64,000 nucleotides of DNA from positions 2,334,501 to 2,398,500 of the forward strand of contig JAATWA010000001.1 in NCBI GenBank assembly GCA_013361095.1, written 5' to 3'. Below, one piece after another: positions 35,301 through 44,800 of this stretch (its first letter is position 1; each line of letters begins with the position of its first letter). The notes beneath the pieces are model-generated. The model ran no database searches, was not told the origin of the DNA, and worked only from the letters and a program-made list of their open reading frames with translations. The DNA is from Pseudanabaena biceps. Lineage in GTDB: Bacteria; Cyanobacteriota; Cyanobacteriia; Pseudanabaenales; Pseudanabaenaceae. Made by a program: the position numbers and the translations under genes.

Positions 35301-37654
35301 AATCTAAACAACCATTTAAGCTGCCTGTAGTTATACCTGTAAAACCAATAGCTTCTCCAGAATCAAAACAGCCTCCGATCGCAATTAGTCCAAAACCTCA
35401 AGTACCCGTAGTTAATTCATCAACGCCCCAACCTCAAACGATCGCGCCTATCTCTCAAATATCTCTATCAGAAACCGATGCGATCGCTGCAAAACTGGCA
35501 TGGAAATATTTTGAGAATAACTTCAATCCGCAGACGGGAATGGTCAATGCAGTAGATCGCTATGCTTGGACAACCCTCTGGGATCAAGGTAGTGCTTTAC
35601 TCGGTTTACATTCTGCTCAACAGCTAGGGATCATTTCGCCTGAAGTTTTTCAACAAAGACTGACCGCCTTACTCAACACTTTTGAGAAGTTGCCATTACC
35701 CAAACATGGTTTACCAAACAAGGCATATAGCACTGTTAACGCTGCGATGTATCAGCTTGACAACACGCCCGATCCCGATGGTATTAGTGGCTGGTCAACC
35801 CTCGATACAGCGCGATTCTTGGGGGCAATGCACGTCATCCGCGTAAATCATCCCGCTTATCGCGATCGCATTAATAACATTGTCAATCGCTGGCAACTGA
35901 CCAAACTCGTCAAAGATGGCTGGCTCTATGGTGGACATCCCGACTCTAGCGATCGCTTTCAATATCTCCAAGAAGGCAGACTCGGTTATGAGCAGTATGC
36001 CGCCCACTCTCTGAAACTATGGGGAATAGAAGCTGCCAATGCCCTCAATAACCCGCCAATGCAAACTGTAAAAGTTGATGGTATCAATTTAGAAGTCGAT
36101 CGCCGCGATCTCCAGAGTTCTGGTGCAAGCAATCATCTGACCAATGATCCCTATGTCCTATGGGGCTTAGAAATTGGCTGGAATGACATGGGTAAGCGTC
36201 AAGCCGAAACTCTCTATCAATTACAAAAACAGCGCTTTGAACGTACCCAAATTGTGACTTCGATTAACGAAGATTCGATTAACCGATCGCCTTACTTCCT
36301 CTACTACAGTGCCTATGTCAATGGACAACCTTGGCAAGCGATCGATAGTCGGGGCAAAGCCTATCCCGAATTAAAATTTGTGAGTACTAAATCAGCCTTT
36401 GGTTGGAGTGTTCTCAAATCCGATGAGTATGCCTCGAAGTTACGCGACACAATGAACTTTGTTGCCGATCGCGATCGCGGTTATTTGTCAGGTAAATATG
36501 AGAACGCCAGTTTAGGCGTAAACAATGTCATGGATGTGAACACAAACGGCATTGTTTTAGAGAGCTTATTGTACAAAGCCAGAGGCAATGTTCCTCTTTT
36601 AAGTAGCCCCAATGCTGTGCAAGCTTTACCTGTGCAGCTTGCAAATCAGCCATCTAATCCAACTGTTCAAAAGCCTGAGCCAGTATTGCTCAAAGACTCT
36701 ATCAATCCTAAACCACCAGTATTACTAGGACTCTACACCAGTGGCTATATCGGTGAACAAAGTACGATTGATCGCGAGTTGAAGCAAGTTGATCAATGGA
36801 CAGGCAAAAAATATGCGATCGCTGGCATATTTATGGATATTCAAGACGAAAATCCTGACTACAATATTGGTCGTCGATTGGAACTCTTGCGTGAGAATGG
36901 CTACACCGCTTTTATCAATCTCAAGTCAACCCGCACTGCCGCCGAAATTGCGAGAGGCGATTTAGACAAGGATTTGCGAAGAGTTGCTAAAGCTGTTGCT
37001 GATTGGACAGGCAAAGGCGAGGGACGGATGATGTTTATTGCGCCAATGCAAGAGATGAATATTAGTGGAGAAGCCTACAGCCTCGACCCGATCAACTTCA
37101 AACTCGCATATCAAAGATTTCAACAAATCTTTGCAGAATTTAGCATTCCTGCCAAATCAGTACTTTGGGTATTTGCACCTAATGGCTTTAGTCCTATTAA
37201 GGAACACGACTTTGAGAACTATTATCCTAAAGATGCTCAAGTTGATATCGTTGGCTTTAGTGGCTATAACTGGGGCTATTGTCCTAGTCCTATCAATCAA
37301 AGAAAACTATGGGATAAACCTGAATTTGCCTATGCCCCCTATATTGCGAGGATGCAAAAACTCGCTCCCAATAAGCCCATCTTTATTACTCAAATTGCCT
37401 CTAGTAGCTATGTTAGACCGCAAACCCAAGATCAGATTGCTAAAGATGAGTGGTTATCTAACACTTTTAAATATTTAGCCAATACTCCAGCAGTCCAAGC
37501 CGTTATCTATTTCAATATTCAAAAAGAATGTGATTGGGCTTTAAATATGCAAAATCCAAATAGAAAATATCAAGAGAGTATTGCCGATCCTAAATTTGGA
37601 TATGTAGAGCCTCGAAATATGCAGCAGTTGTTTAATACGCCGATCAAGTTTTAA
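32354..37654 (+). CDS. Triple DUF3131 protein with C-terminal GH26-like domain
   Basis: A 1766-residue exported protein with a signal or anchor segment at about 13-40 (FVSGFIVGVMLAILL). Three DUF3131 domains (about 60-435, 520-900, 1035-1395) are joined by Pro/Ser/Thr-rich linkers, and a GH26-like TIM barrel (about 1452-1766) follows. Repeats 1 and 3 keep TLWD and an ED pair (VTEDN, INEDS). Repeat 2 has TLWG and AANTS instead, so it looks inactive. In the GH26-like part the acid/base Glu1567 (MQEMN) is present, but the nucleophile position reads ITQIAS (Gln1680). It probably modifies or binds the polysaccharide made by the downstream GT2. Confidence 0.82.
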   Translation: MGRNFSLSSYPRWIRFVSGFIVGVMLAILLSQVQIATAIAQNNPQSSKQNDKSSGATCAIMPASLTNEEKDYAKAAWQYFAKNYQPATGFVNATGGYPSATLWDIGNYLVALNTARWLDLISQGEFDDKLNKFLTSLGSLKLFEDSLPNKVYNTATLAMVDYGNNPSARGIGWSALDIGRLLAAFHIIRICHPQYNDWIKGILARWQLTRSLKDDQIYGATVKGDGSTMLVQEGRLGYEEYAVRGYELWGFKADKAKSSEPFKFVDIYGVQIPVDTRDYQTTNANNYVVSESYILDGIEFGWEPELADYANRVLEVQKRRFEQTGQLTAVTEDNLDAPPYFIYNTVYANGVDFAAITDENKPIPQFRSISTKAAFGWRYLYPTNDYAKKIFDAVKGLRSEKDDGFFAGLYESSKIPNKSLTGNTNGLILEILYYKARGNRPIIDRAGVVTTTAASTTSAPIASTPTTSPSPTANTNPSPSSQPIPPASSTSTKPTAIAKSVAVPPPIAPVAEESSPCPKLSQPLSVSDRRYAQAAWQYFRTNSPASGLTNDRRDLKGVTLWGLGDYLIALRSAKVLDIITWSEFDQRVRQLIGTVRQLPLVGGELPSRAYDPASLQPVDYGGNSAMNGTGWSAADIGRFLSALYSLKSCHPEYTDAVDRTLLDWSYLRVVRDRTLLNGIVTKDDSGRNLSRVTPESRLGYSEYAARAFQLWGFDVDRSVVGNQYAKANVEGFEVPIRRMDAPKSSELEVTVSEPFLMYGLDFGLDPQMRALTEPIIKAQAERYRRTKIFTAANTSAINTPPYILHSSIVGNGQSWANLDDQGEFAKIDRIVSTGTAFAMYALFPNEPYTRELWQAVTDLYNPQLGFYEGFYENSGNRENNQTASTNSLILQSILYRATDQQPLIRPMAANSPWWQAIASEDLSRGLPSNKAPTAKFIANGTDSYWVSANPNTTTSQKAPNLTADIPLIIDRTQSTKLRPVTPESKQPFKLPVVIPVKPIASPESKQPPIAISPKPQVPVVNSSTPQPQTIAPISQISLSETDAIAAKLAWKYFENNFNPQTGMVNAVDRYAWTTLWDQGSALLGLHSAQQLGIISPEVFQQRLTALLNTFEKLPLPKHGLPNKAYSTVNAAMYQLDNTPDPDGISGWSTLDTARFLGAMHVIRVNHPAYRDRINNIVNRWQLTKLVKDGWLYGGHPDSSDRFQYLQEGRLGYEQYAAHSLKLWGIEAANALNNPPMQTVKVDGINLEVDRRDLQSSGASNHLTNDPYVLWGLEIGWNDMGKRQAETLYQLQKQRFERTQIVTSINEDSINRSPYFLYYSAYVNGQPWQAIDSRGKAYPELKFVSTKSAFGWSVLKSDEYASKLRDTMNFVADRDRGYLSGKYENASLGVNNVMDVNTNGIVLESLLYKARGNVPLLSSPNAVQALPVQLANQPSNPTVQKPEPVLLKDSINPKPPVLLGLYTSGYIGEQSTIDRELKQVDQWTGKKYAIAGIFMDIQDENPDYNIGRRLELLRENGYTAFINLKSTRTAAEIARGDLDKDLRRVAKAVADWTGKGEGRMMFIAPMQEMNISGEAYSLDPINFKLAYQRFQQIFAEFSIPAKSVLWVFAPNGFSPIKEHDFENYYPKDAQVDIVGFSGYNWGYCPSPINQRKLWDKPEFAYAPYIARMQKLAPNKPIFITQIASSSYVRPQTQDQIAKDEWLSNTFKYLANTPAVQAVIYFNIQKECDWALNMQNPNRKYQESIADPKFGYVEPRNMQQLFNTPIKF

Positions 37655-37678
37655 CTGGTGTTACGTGGAAGTTTGTAA

Positions 37679-37785
37679 AGCCCTCACCCCTAGCCCCTCT
37701 CCCGCAGGAGAGGGGAACAAGAAAAAACAATATGGGTTTTGCTCCCCTTCTCCTGCGGGAGAAGGGGTTGGGGGATGAGGGTTCC
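37679..37785. repeat. Inverted pair of CCCTCTCCC repeats
   Basis: CCCTCACCCCTAGCCCCTCT then GGAGAGGGG, and further on CTCCCCTTCTCCTGCGGGAG to GGGATGAGGG, form nested hairpins. The same family appears at 55965-56007 and inside leuS. Located between the large DUF3131 gene and the GT2 gene. Confidence 0.75.
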
Positions 37786-37853
37786 CCGTAACATCAGTTT
37801 CAACTCTTTGCTTTACTTGTCTTTTTCTTAATTTAACTTTTAGACACTGTTTT

Positions 37854-39836
37854 ATGGCTTCACCCACTACGATTCTTGAGAATGCTCCTAGCTTTGTTAG
37901 CAATATGCGATCGCGCCTCAAAAAGCGCACCCTGCTATTTCGCTATCTCGCCGAAATTAATCTGATCTTAGGCGCATGGTACTTAATCTGGCGGATTACA
38001 GGTTCCGTCAACTTTGATGCACTTTGGCTCTCGATTCCCCTACTGATAGCGGAAATTTATAGCTTTGTTGGTGGCGCAATGTTTACGATCGGACTATGGC
38101 GACCCCTCGAACGAGAAGTGCGATCGCTCGACCAAATGCGTCCAATTTTGCCTGTAATTGAATATCCGTCAGTTGATATATTCGTCACTTGCTATAACGA
38201 ACCTGTCGAGATGGTGGAAGAAACAGTAAGGGCGGCTCTAGCGATTGATTACCCTGCCAACAAGCTACGCATATATATTCTCGATGATGGTAACTCCTTG
38301 GATATGCGCTCCATGTCGCAGAGGTTAGCCATAGAAGATTTGCGATCGCCTAAAATTCAAGCAGAATCGGCTCGCATTGAGAATGAACGGGCGGAACTAG
38401 AGACAAGGTTGCATCAACTACAAGAACTACTTCCCACCACCAGAGAGGCTGATGATTTTCTCAAAAACACAACGGAATATCATCCTGCGGTTAAGTTTTT
38501 ACAAACCCTGCGCGATGCCTTTGTGATTATCGGCGGTAAGGCAACCACAGGAATTAGCGTTAGCGATCGCCTTCTCGATGAGCATGAACGTCTCGAAAAG
38601 GAGATTCGTCAAAAACAGAGAGAATCTGGTGACCTGATCCGTTGTCGCTATATTGCCCGCACTAAAATCGCAGGTAAGCCGCACCATGCAAAGGCTGGCA
38701 ACATCAATCATGCCATCTTCTCAGGCGATACCAATGGTTCGTTTATTCTCACCCTTGATGCCGATCACATTCCCAAACCGCAATTTCTCAAGCGAGTTCT
38801 CCCCTACTTCTTTAGCTATAACCAATGGACAGGAAAACATGAAGGCAATCGGATTGCTTTTGTGCAAACTCCACAGGATTTTTACAATCTGCCTGAAGGT
38901 GATCCCTATGGACATTCCGCCCATCTCTTCTATGGACCCATTCAGCAGGGCAAAGACGGCTTAAATTCTGCTTTTTACACTGGCACAAATGCAGTGCTAC
39001 GGCGCGAAGCCTTGCTCAACGTTGGCTTGCAGTACTTCTCCGATGCTTTAGGTAAAGATGCGACGCGGATTGACGAGTTCGACCTGATTGGAGGCATGTC
39101 TAGTAGCAGCATTACGGAAGATATGAATACGGCAATGCGCTTGCATGGTGCGGGTTGGCAATCTGCCTATCACAATGAGCTTTTAGCTGAAGGACTTGCC
39201 CCCGATGATTTAGTTTCCACTCTCAAACAACGCTTACGCTGGGCGCAGGGAACGATTCAAGTGCTGGTACAAGAGAATCCCTTAACTAAAACTGGATTAA
39301 GTTTTTGGCAGCGTTTGCAATACTTCCAAACCATGTACAGCTATTTTTCTGGCTTTTTTACATTGATATTTATCCTCTGTCCAATTATCTTTTTCTTCAC
39401 TGGCATTATTCCAGTCAAAGCCTTTGGTGCTGACTTTGCAATTCATTTCTTTCCCGCCTTTATCATCAACCGATTAACCTTTTTAGCAGCAACATGGGGA
39501 ATCCCTGCGGGTGAACTGTGGCGCTCGGAACAATATGCGATCGCATTATTCCCGCTTTTCATCCAAGCAGTTTGGAGTGTATTCTCCCGCACTCCCCTAA
39601 ACTTCCAAGTTACGCCAAAGCAAAGGCAGTCAGGTAAATATCTAAATCTAGTCATTCCTCAATTAACGATTGTGATTCTTACCTTTGTGGGTATGGCATG
39701 GAGTCTAATTCGCTTTGTGATGGGAACCCTTCCCGATCCTTGGATTTATCTAATTAATAGTAGCTGGGCAATCTATAATGTTTGCTTACTATCTGTTATC
39801 ATTCGTGCGGCGGTATGGCAACCCAAAGAATCTTAA
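37854..39836 (+). CDS. Cellulose-synthase-like GT2 glycosyltransferase
   Basis: A 660-residue processive family 2 glycosyltransferase of the inner membrane. It has two N-terminal helices (about 27-47 and 57-82). The cytoplasmic catalytic domain carries ILDDGNSLDMR, LTLDADHIPK (DxD), SITEDMNTAMRLHGAGW (TED) and LKQRLRWAQGT (QxxRW), and four to five C-terminal helices follow. No PilZ domain follows, so direct c-di-GMP control through PilZ is not indicated. The exact polymer cannot be read from sequence. It is the synthase of this locus and is immediately followed by a STAS gene in the same direction. Confidence 0.88.
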   Translation: MASPTTILENAPSFVSNMRSRLKKRTLLFRYLAEINLILGAWYLIWRITGSVNFDALWLSIPLLIAEIYSFVGGAMFTIGLWRPLEREVRSLDQMRPILPVIEYPSVDIFVTCYNEPVEMVEETVRAALAIDYPANKLRIYILDDGNSLDMRSMSQRLAIEDLRSPKIQAESARIENERAELETRLHQLQELLPTTREADDFLKNTTEYHPAVKFLQTLRDAFVIIGGKATTGISVSDRLLDEHERLEKEIRQKQRESGDLIRCRYIARTKIAGKPHHAKAGNINHAIFSGDTNGSFILTLDADHIPKPQFLKRVLPYFFSYNQWTGKHEGNRIAFVQTPQDFYNLPEGDPYGHSAHLFYGPIQQGKDGLNSAFYTGTNAVLRREALLNVGLQYFSDALGKDATRIDEFDLIGGMSSSSITEDMNTAMRLHGAGWQSAYHNELLAEGLAPDDLVSTLKQRLRWAQGTIQVLVQENPLTKTGLSFWQRLQYFQTMYSYFSGFFTLIFILCPIIFFFTGIIPVKAFGADFAIHFFPAFIINRLTFLAATWGIPAGELWRSEQYAIALFPLFIQAVWSVFSRTPLNFQVTPKQRQSGKYLNLVIPQLTIVILTFVGMAWSLIRFVMGTLPDPWIYLINSSWAIYNVCLLSVIIRAAVWQPKES

Positions 39837-39837
39837 A

Positions 39838-39878
39838 GATTAATGATGTGCAGTGCTTTGCACTGCACATCATTAATC
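39838..39878 (+). terminator. Perfect hairpin between GT2 and STAS genes
   Basis: GATTAATGATGTGCAGTGC pairs perfectly with its complement around TTT, 2 bases after the GT2 stop. No T tract follows, so it may be a processing or stability element rather than a full terminator. Confidence 0.55.
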
Positions 39879-39900
39879 ATCAAATCACAGGAAATAAACT

Positions 39901-40215
39901 ATGAGTGAATCTTCAAGAGTATTAGCGCCCACTGGTTTGATCGATAATGCTGGTGGTACACAACTCCGTCGCGAGGTCAGTGAATTAATTGATACAGGTA
40001 TTGAGACAATTTTGATTGACTTCGCCAATATTACCTTTATGGATAGTTCGGGGCTGGGAGCAATAGTAGCAATATTGCAGCGGGTCAGAACGAAAGGCGC
40101 AAATCTGTATTTGTGTTCTCTTAACGATCAGGTAAAAATGATTATGGAGTTGACAAAAATGGATAAAGTTTTTGATATTTTGCCCGATCGCGCCGCCTTT
40201 GATCTAACTTTATAG
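39901..40215 (+). CDS. STAS-domain anti-anti-sigma-type protein
   Basis: A 104-residue single STAS domain of the SpoIIAA/RsbV type. The phosphorylation loop FMDSSGLGAIVA places the target serine at 49 or 50. LYLCSLNDQVKMIMELTKMDKVFDI forms the C-terminal helix region. In partner switching this protein is phosphorylated by an anti-sigma-type kinase and dephosphorylated by a PP2C phosphatase. Genes for both lie within 2 kb. CAGGAAATAAACT upstream provides a ribosome site. Its position after the GT2 gene suggests it gates polysaccharide production or secretion. Confidence 0.9.
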   Translation: MSESSRVLAPTGLIDNAGGTQLRREVSELIDTGIETILIDFANITFMDSSGLGAIVAILQRVRTKGANLYLCSLNDQVKMIMELTKMDKVFDILPDRAAFDLTL

Positions 40216-40221
40216 TCCTAA

Positions 40222-41367
40222 CTAAGGAAAATTAATTTGTAATAGCGAAACATCATCACCAAATTTTGCATTGGGAGTTTCGCTATGGATCTTTTGCAGG
40301 ACTGAACTTGCGCTAATTTCTTCGCTCAATGAAAACTGTTGTACTAAGTAATTGAAAAATTTAGGCATTCCCCAGATCCTGCCATCTTCTTGCATGACTT
40401 CAAAAATGCCATCACTAAAAATGTAAAGCTTACTATCGGATGGGATCAATATTTCTGAGCTACGGTACTCAATATCAGGAAAAAATCCTACAGGAATATC
40501 CAAGCTAGGAAGCTCTTGGATGTGGTGATTTTCAGGGCTACCCGCAATCAAAATTCCCTGTGGATGTCCAGAATTTGCATAGATCAGCTTCCGTTGCGAT
40601 CTCTTATAGACTCCATACCACATTGTAAAATAGCGTCCATTATGCTGACTCATCTGAAAGGCATGATTGAGTTCGGTCATAATTTTACTAGGTTCGTAAA
40701 ACTTATCTTTGCCAAAGGACTGCGATCGCAAAAGATTTAAAATTGAAATTGATAGTAATGCTGAACCGACACCATGTCCAGAAGTATCGAGCAAATAAAT
40801 AGCTAGATGATCGGGATCGAGCCAATAAAAGTCATAACAATCTCCACCCAGTTGACTAGAAGGAATAAACTCGGCAGTAATGCTCACGTCTCCTTTTAAA
40901 GGCAAGGGTAACAAAGATTGGATATAGTCACGAGCTTCCGCAAGTTCTGCCTCTAGTAATTGCTTTTGTAACTGTAAATCCTTATTAAGTTGATAGATTC
41001 GCAATCCTGCTCTAACACTAGCAATTAACTCGGTCTTATCGATTGGTTTAGATAAAAAATCATCAGCTCCATTATCTAGAGCCTGAACTTTGTCTTCTAC
41101 GGCTCCTTTGGAAGTTAACAAGATAAAAATAGTTGAATATAGACTGTGATCTAATTTAATTTGACGGCACACTTCTAATCCATCGATTTCTGGCATCATC
41201 CAATCACAGATAATTAGGGCTGGTTGATGTTGCTTAGCTAGTGATATGCCCTCCCTTCCATTCGTCGCTACAATAACTTCATATTTTTGTGCTTGCAGAG
41301 TGTTCTTCAAAATCATCTGCATGACAAGGTCGTCATCAATCACCAGAATTTGTAACATCAAAATCAC
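40222..41367 (-). CDS. Response regulator with PP2C-type (SpoIIE/RsbU) phosphatase domain
   Basis: A 381-residue protein with a receiver domain (1-125; acidic DDD at 11-13, phosphoacceptor Asp55 in CDWMMPEIDG, Lys107 in LSKPID). A coiled-coil linker (about 128-150) leads to a PPM phosphatase domain. The phosphatase has the metal-binding motifs SQLGGDCYDFY, LLDTSGHGVGSALL, IFSDGIFE and FGDDVSLL. Phosphorylation of the receiver would control dephosphorylation of the STAS protein encoded convergently 6 bases away. Divergent from the ATPase gene at 41417. Confidence 0.92.
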   Translation of the reverse strand: MILMLQILVIDDDLVMQMILKNTLQAQKYEVIVATNGREGISLAKQHQPALIICDWMMPEIDGLEVCRQIKLDHSLYSTIFILLTSKGAVEDKVQALDNGADDFLSKPIDKTELIASVRAGLRIYQLNKDLQLQKQLLEAELAEARDYIQSLLPLPLKGDVSITAEFIPSSQLGGDCYDFYWLDPDHLAIYLLDTSGHGVGSALLSISILNLLRSQSFGKDKFYEPSKIMTELNHAFQMSQHNGRYFTMWYGVYKRSQRKLIYANSGHPQGILIAGSPENHHIQELPSLDIPVGFFPDIEYRSSEILIPSDSKLYIFSDGIFEVMQEDGRIWGMPKFFNYLVQQFSLSEEISASSVLQKIHSETPNAKFGDDVSLLQINFP

Positions 41368-41416
41368 TTTAGGGACTATATATTAGATAAGTTTATAGCA
41401 AACTTATCTTGGCAGA

Positions 41417-41845
41417 TTGTCAGTGTCTCAAACAATTCTATTACAAGTAACTACCGATCTTAATGAACTAGCCAATGTCTTGAATTGGTTTGAAAGTTTA
41501 GATCATAGCGCAGTATCTAATGCTGATTGGCTACGCTGCAAAACGGCTCTAGCAGAAGTTTTTACTAATGCTGTGCGTCACGCCCACAGAGATATGCCAT
41601 CTGATACTCCTATTAATTTAGAGGCTACTCTTTCTAGCAGTGCAATTGAAGTAAAGGTGTTTGATTATGGTCCAAGTTTTGATCTAACCGAAAAGATCTC
41701 CATACTAGAAGACATTGATATTAATGCATTGGGGGGGCGAGGATTGGATCTAATTAGCCAAATGGTTGATATTTTCACCTATACTAAAACTCCCGATGGG
41801 TGTAACTGTATGTTAATTCGTAGAAATTATATATCGGTTGATTGA
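41417..41845 (+). CDS. Anti-sigma-factor-type serine kinase (RsbW/SpoIIAB-like)
   Basis: A 142-residue HATPase_c protein from a TTG start; a GTG two codons later (41423) is an equally plausible start. The N-box reads [15 protein letters not shown], with DYGPSFDL and [17 protein letters not shown] as the ATP-lid and G2 regions. Family members phosphorylate a STAS partner and sequester a sigma factor or another target; no sigma factor gene is in the window. Its 3' end overlaps the convergent hybrid kinase gene by 19 bases. Confidence 0.88.
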   Translation: MSVSQTILLQVTTDLNELANVLNWFESLDHSAVSNADWLRCKTALAEVFTNAVRHAHRDMPSDTPINLEATLSSSAIEVKVFDYGPSFDLTEKISILEDIDINALGGRGLDLISQMVDIFTYTKTPDGCNCMLIRRNYISVD

Positions 41846-44800
41846 AACAAACATTGGATTTGTTCTATGCCATTGATAGTTTCCGCTAAAATGTCCTTGA
41901 CATTTTCAGGCAATTCGCCACTTTTACTGGTTTCTTCCAATATGCTAGCTAGTTTAGCAATGCCTGTAATACCGAGCGCTGCACTAGATCCTTTGATAAA
42001 ATGGGCTTCGCGTTCTACTTCAGGATATTGCTGCTGCGAAATTGCGATCGCTAATGCTTCCATATGTTCAGGTAATGAACTTACAAAAGCTTGTAATAAC
42101 TCTTGCTTAAACTCCTCATTGCCCCCAGAAATTTCCTCAAGATACTGCCAATCTATTTCCACGCTTTTTTTGGAAATATTTTCAGGACTGGGTTCAGGAC
42201 TATCTGGGCTTTGACTAATATCATCAGATACATCAATATTCAGCGTCAGCAAAGAATTTTTAAGTTCTACCTCAGCCTGAGTTGAAATACGGTTGGCTAT
42301 TATCTGTGTCCAATGCGATAGCTTTTTCCCTAATTCCTCTTTACGCACTGGCTTACTGAGATAGTCATCCATACCCGTTGCTAAACAGCGATCGCGATCT
42401 TCTTGCATAGCGTTAGCCGTAAGCGCAATGATAATAACTGGGGATTTGCTGTAGTCAGCTTCAGCCTCTAGCTCCCGAATTTTGCGACTGGTGCTATAGC
42501 CGTCTAAAATCGGCATTTGACAATCCATCAAAATGATATCGTAATGAACTTGCGTAAACAAATCTAATGCTTCCTGTCCATTGGCTGCGATATCAGTTTT
42601 GTATCCTAAACTCTGAAGTTGATTGACCGCAACCTTCTGATTCACCAAACTATCTTCTGCGAGTAAAACCTTGAGATTGGAAGGCAAAATTGATGGAAAA
42701 ACAGGCGATTGCACAGCTGGTTTTTGGTTAATTCCAGAGATAATTTCAGTTAAACAATTTAAAAGCCGCATCTTACGCACAGGCTTACGAAGATATTCCG
42801 CAAACCCAATCTCGATCATGCGGGTGGCATCTCCACCTTGATCTAGAGATGTCAACATCACGAGGTGAATATCTTTTAGTTTTGCAGAGCTTTTAATTTG
42901 GATGCCTAGCTGCTCTCCATCAAGATCAGGCATTTGCATATCAAGGATGGCGATCTGGTATGGATCATGCTCAACGTTCGCTTGTTCTAAATAATCTAAA
43001 GTCAGATTAGATTGCTGGATCGTATCCACACGCATTCCAAAATCAATGAGTTGATGATAAAGAATATTGCAGTTAGTAATACTATCATCAACTACCAGCG
43101 CTCTGACCCCTTCTAGAACTTCCGCACCAGCATCATCCCGATGACATTCAATCTGTTTCTGGAATGGAACTACAAACCAAAATGTCGATCCCTTATTTGC
43201 AACACTTTCTAGGCTGATCTCTCCCCCCATCAACTCGACAATTTGCTTGCAAATCGCTAAGCCTAAGCCCGTACCACCATATTGACGAGTTGTTGAAGCA
43301 TCAACTTGAGTAAAAGGCTGGAACAATTTTGCTTGAGCAGTTAGGGGAATCCCAATGCCAGTATCAATAATCGCAAATTTCAAAATTGCGCCATTTTCAA
43401 CTTCCGATTGCAGCGTAACTTCAATGGTAACTTCACCCTTGGCTGTGAACTTGATCGCATTGTTTGTCAGATTTAGTAAAACTTGACGCAGACGACTAAC
43501 ATCACCACGCAAATATTTTGGGACAGTGGGATGAATGAATGCGGCTAGTTCGATACCCTTAAAATGGGCTGATGGCGCGAGAATTTCCGTAACTTCCTCA
43601 ATACTGACATCTAGATCAAAATCAAGATTCTCTAACTGCATTTCACCCGCTTCTAGTTTAGAGAAGTCGAGAATCTCATTAATTAGATTTAATAAGTGAT
43701 CACCACTAGAACGAATTGTGCTAGCAAAGTCTCGCTGACGAGTATCTAACTCAGTATCTAGTAATAGTCCTGTCATGCCAATCACCGCATTCATCGGAGT
43801 GCGAATCTCATGACTCATCGTGGCTAAGAAAGAACTTTTAGCTACGGTTGCTTGTTCAGCTTCGGCGCGGGCGATCTCTAAAGCTACATTCTGCTCTTGC
43901 AAGAGCTTGAGCTGTTCTTTTTCTTGAGCGAGCAGACGTGATTGGGCGATCGCAATCCCAATTTGATCAGCAAGTTGGCTTAGCAAATTGGTTTCAAAGG
44001 ATTCCCAATGCCTTGGGGCTGAGCATTGATGAGCAATCAACAATCCCCACAACTGCTCATTTTCGAGAATGGGAACAACCAGATTTGCTTGGACTTGGAA
44101 ACTTGCTAACAGTTCTTTATAGCATTCAGTGAGATCGGACTCGGCAATATTATCGATCGCTGACTTGCGTCCTTCTTGATAAGTTTGCCAATGTCCCGTT
44201 TGAAAACAAGTATCTTGAATATCAGCATTTAGAGAGGAGCGCCACTTAGGATCGACCGATTCGACTTCAACGACTCCCATCCAATCATCATGAAATCGGT
44301 AAATGAGAACGCGATCAGCTCTAATAAACTTACGAATTTCAGTGACAGAAGTATTTAGTATCTCTTTGAGATCGAGGGATTGACGAATCCGCAAGGCAAT
44401 ATCTGAAAGTAATAGCGATCGCCAGTTTTGTTTGTGCAAATCTCTCTCGATTTTGCGCTTTTCCATAAATTGCCCAATCTGTCTACCGATTGCCGCCACT
44501 ACACTGAGTAGTTCTGGGCTGCAATTCTGACACTGACGACTAAACATCGTAATCACCGCCAAAATTGCTTCATTTTCACCAAAGATAGGAAAACTTAACG
44601 CATAGTTAATTCCTACTTTTTTGACAATCTCCGCGTTATAAAAATTAGGATATTGATCAATCTCCACATATTTAGCCTTTCCTTCTGCCCAAACTGAGCC
44701 AATTAAGCCTGAGCCGTATTCAATAGACATCATTTGATGAGTTTGAATTAGCTCCGTCGAGTCAATTGTGGATTTGGCATAATTTGTCATGAGGGTTAAA

